Source of the DNA: Xanthobacteraceae bacterium
Lineage (GTDB): Bacteria; Pseudomonadota; Alphaproteobacteria; Rhizobiales; Xanthobacteraceae
DNA: 5,192 bases
Direction: 5' to 3'
Assembly (NCBI GenBank): GCA_030043285.1
Contig: JASHXZ010000637.1
Location: 1 to 5,192, forward strand
A model generated the notes under the pieces. It had not been told where the DNA came from. It worked only from the letters and a program-made list of their open reading frames with translations, and searched no databases. Below, piece after piece: positions 4,143-5,192 of the stretch. The number at the start of each line of letters is the position of its first letter. Position 1 is the stretch's first letter. The position numbers and the translations under genes are program-made.

Positions 4143-5192
4143 TTACATCGTGTTGGCTTGCAGCGGCTTGTACGATTGCGGCCGCTCGGCAAGCGCGTTG
4201 ACGATCATGTCGCGGACCACCGGCGTGCGGTGGAAGTACTTGCCGCCGAGCGCGTCCGCGATGGCGTTGATGAGCGCCGCCGCGGCCGCGCCCATGATCG
4301 GCTCGCCGACGCCCTTGACGCCGACCGGGTTGTCACGGTCCGGCCGGTCGACGGCCGCCCAGTGGAACACTTTCGGCATGTCGAGATAGGTCTGCGGCTT
4401 GGCCTGATCGAACTGCACGGTGGCCGGCAGTCCGAGCTGGTGGTCGTAGACGATGCGCTCGGTGGTCGCGAGACCGAAGCCCATCATGCTGCCGCCGAAG
4501 ATTTGCGCCTGCAGGCCCTCCGGATGCAGCACAGTGCCGCAATCGGCCACGCCGAGATATTCCTTGATCTCGAATTGGCCGGTTTCGCGGTCGAGCTCGA
4601 CCATGCAGAAGCCGGTGACCAGAGCCGGCACCAAGCCGCGCTTGGGCAGCTTGTCCTTGGCGACGCCGATCAGGCCGGAGCCGGCCAGCGCCATCGCCGA
4701 TGCCTTGGTCAGCGGATTGATGTCGGGCGGCAATTCCTTGCCCGAGTATTTGCCGCCGAGCTCGATCGCCTTCTTGGCGGCGTCGGCGAAGCTGATCGAC
4801 TTCGAGGCGTCCGTCTTGTGGACGACCTTTTCGTTTTTCAGCTCGTAATCGCCGGCGTTGCCGCCCAGTGTGGTGGCGGCAAGTTCGAGGAGCTTGTCCC
4901 TGGCGTCGACTGCCGCCACGTATTGGCCGCGTGAGGCGGTGTACGTGGTGTTGGAGCCGAACTGGCCGATCATCCACGGCAGGTGGTTGTCGCTCCTACC
5001 GCGCACGATGACGACGTTGTCCCAATCGTAGCCGAGCACCTCGGCCGGAATGCGCGACGTCGCCGCGTACGAGTAGGTGCCGAGATTGCCGACACCGGTG
5101 TGCACGTAGAGCTTGCCGTCAGGCAGGATGCGCACGATGCCGTCGAAGCCGTTCGAGCCGCCGGCATGGAACGCGCTGCCGATGCCGACGCC
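4143..5192 (-). CDS. Xanthine dehydrogenase-family molybdopterin-binding (large) subunit, 3' part, 5' end outside window
   Basis: This is the C-terminal 349 residues of a molybdenum hydroxylase large subunit. The reading frame is open through the right edge, so an internal GTG at 5135 is not its start. The family binds molybdopterin cytosine dinucleotide or a related cofactor and hydroxylates or dehydrogenates carbonyl, N-heterocyclic or aromatic substrates. Seen here: GVGIGSAFHAGGSNGFDG at visible residues 1-18, a TGVGNLGTYSY segment at 32-42 where the family usually has a GQG-type Mo-cofactor motif, SNTTYTASRGQYVAA at 80-94, ADCGTVLHPEGLQAQ at 216-230, and GVKGVGEPIMGAA at 291-303. Glu297 of GVGEP matches the catalytic base of xanthine dehydrogenases (Glu1261 in the bovine enzyme). 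The stop TAA is 15 bases before the FAD-subunit gene, so the two are co-transcribed. The segment resembles a group of alphaproteobacterial XDH-family proteins without assigned substrate. Family is certain; substrate unknown. Confidence 0.93.
   Translation of the reverse strand, partial: GVGIGSAFHAGGSNGFDGIVRILPDGKLYVHTGVGNLGTYSYAATSRIPAEVLGYDWDNVVIVRGRSDNHLPWMIGQFGSNTTYTASRGQYVAAVDARDKLLELAATTLGGNAGDYELKNEKVVHKTDASKSISFADAAKKAIELGGKYSGKELPPDINPLTKASAMALAGSGLIGVAKDKLPKRGLVPALVTGFCMVELDRETGQFEIKEYLGVADCGTVLHPEGLQAQIFGGSMMGFGLATTERIVYDHQLGLPATVQFDQAKPQTYLDMPKVFHWAAVDRPDRDNPVGVKGVGEPIMGAAAAALINAIADALGGKYFHRTPVVRDMIVNALAERPQSYKPLQANTM

Noticed and set aside
2145..4934. A 929-codon open frame on the plus strand, antisense to the dehydrogenase, FAD and Mo subunit genes.
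   Set aside because: It lies opposite three genes with clear family motifs, and its product is Arg/His/Gly-rich without domains. In GC-rich genomes, third-position GC bias removes stops from an antisense frame. Length alone does not support it.
1..5192. Search for CRISPR arrays, tRNA/rRNA genes, insertion sequences and long direct repeats.
   Set aside because: No regular repeat-spacer pattern, tRNA cloverleaf, transposase frame or terminal inverted repeats were seen. The window is almost entirely explained by coding sequence.

Overview
The window is GC-rich and densely coding. Every supported gene lies on the minus strand, so transcription runs from the right edge (5192) to the left edge (1). 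Codon use is strongly GC at third positions, intergenic gaps are short, and the molybdenum hydroxylase, FdnI-type cytochrome b and LVIVD-repeat families occur together. This fits a metabolically versatile Alphaproteobacterium of the Hyphomicrobiales (Bradyrhizobium/Rhodopseudomonas/Rhodoplanes type). That placement is inferred from composition and gene style, not from a marker gene.

Layout in transcription order: (1) 5192-4143, C-terminal 349 residues of a xanthine dehydrogenase-family molybdopterin-binding large subunit, whose 5' part is outside the window; (2) 4127-3126, the FAD-binding medium subunit, which carries a four-cysteine insertion as in 4-hydroxybenzoyl-CoA reductase beta and PaoB/YagS; (3) 3101-3038, a GC-rich nested hairpin followed by T-runs, a probable intrinsic terminator; (4) 2966-2046, a divergent 3-hydroxyisobutyrate/6-phosphogluconate dehydrogenase-type NAD(P) oxidoreductase; (5) 1992-1828, a 54-residue single-span membrane protein; (6) 1811-1149, a four-helix di-heme cytochrome b of the formate dehydrogenase gamma/Ni-Fe hydrogenase cytochrome b family; (7) 1097-681, a 138-residue helical protein of unknown function; (8) 670-1, the N-terminal 223 residues of an exported LVIVD-repeat (beta-propeller-like) protein, truncated by the left edge.

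How the genes may work together: the Mo and FAD subunits need a [2Fe-2S] small subunit, which is not visible and may be encoded beyond 5192. Together they would hydroxylate or dehydrogenate an unidentified organic substrate. The downstream block (dehydrogenase, small membrane protein, cytochrome b, helical protein, exported LVIVD protein) looks like one operon. It could supply a second oxidation step plus a membrane quinone or electron-transfer module with a periplasmic partner. The probable terminator between the two blocks means they may be separate or only partly coupled transcripts. The combination, rather than any single gene, is what deserves attention. The substrate and the physical link between the modules cannot be read from the sequence.
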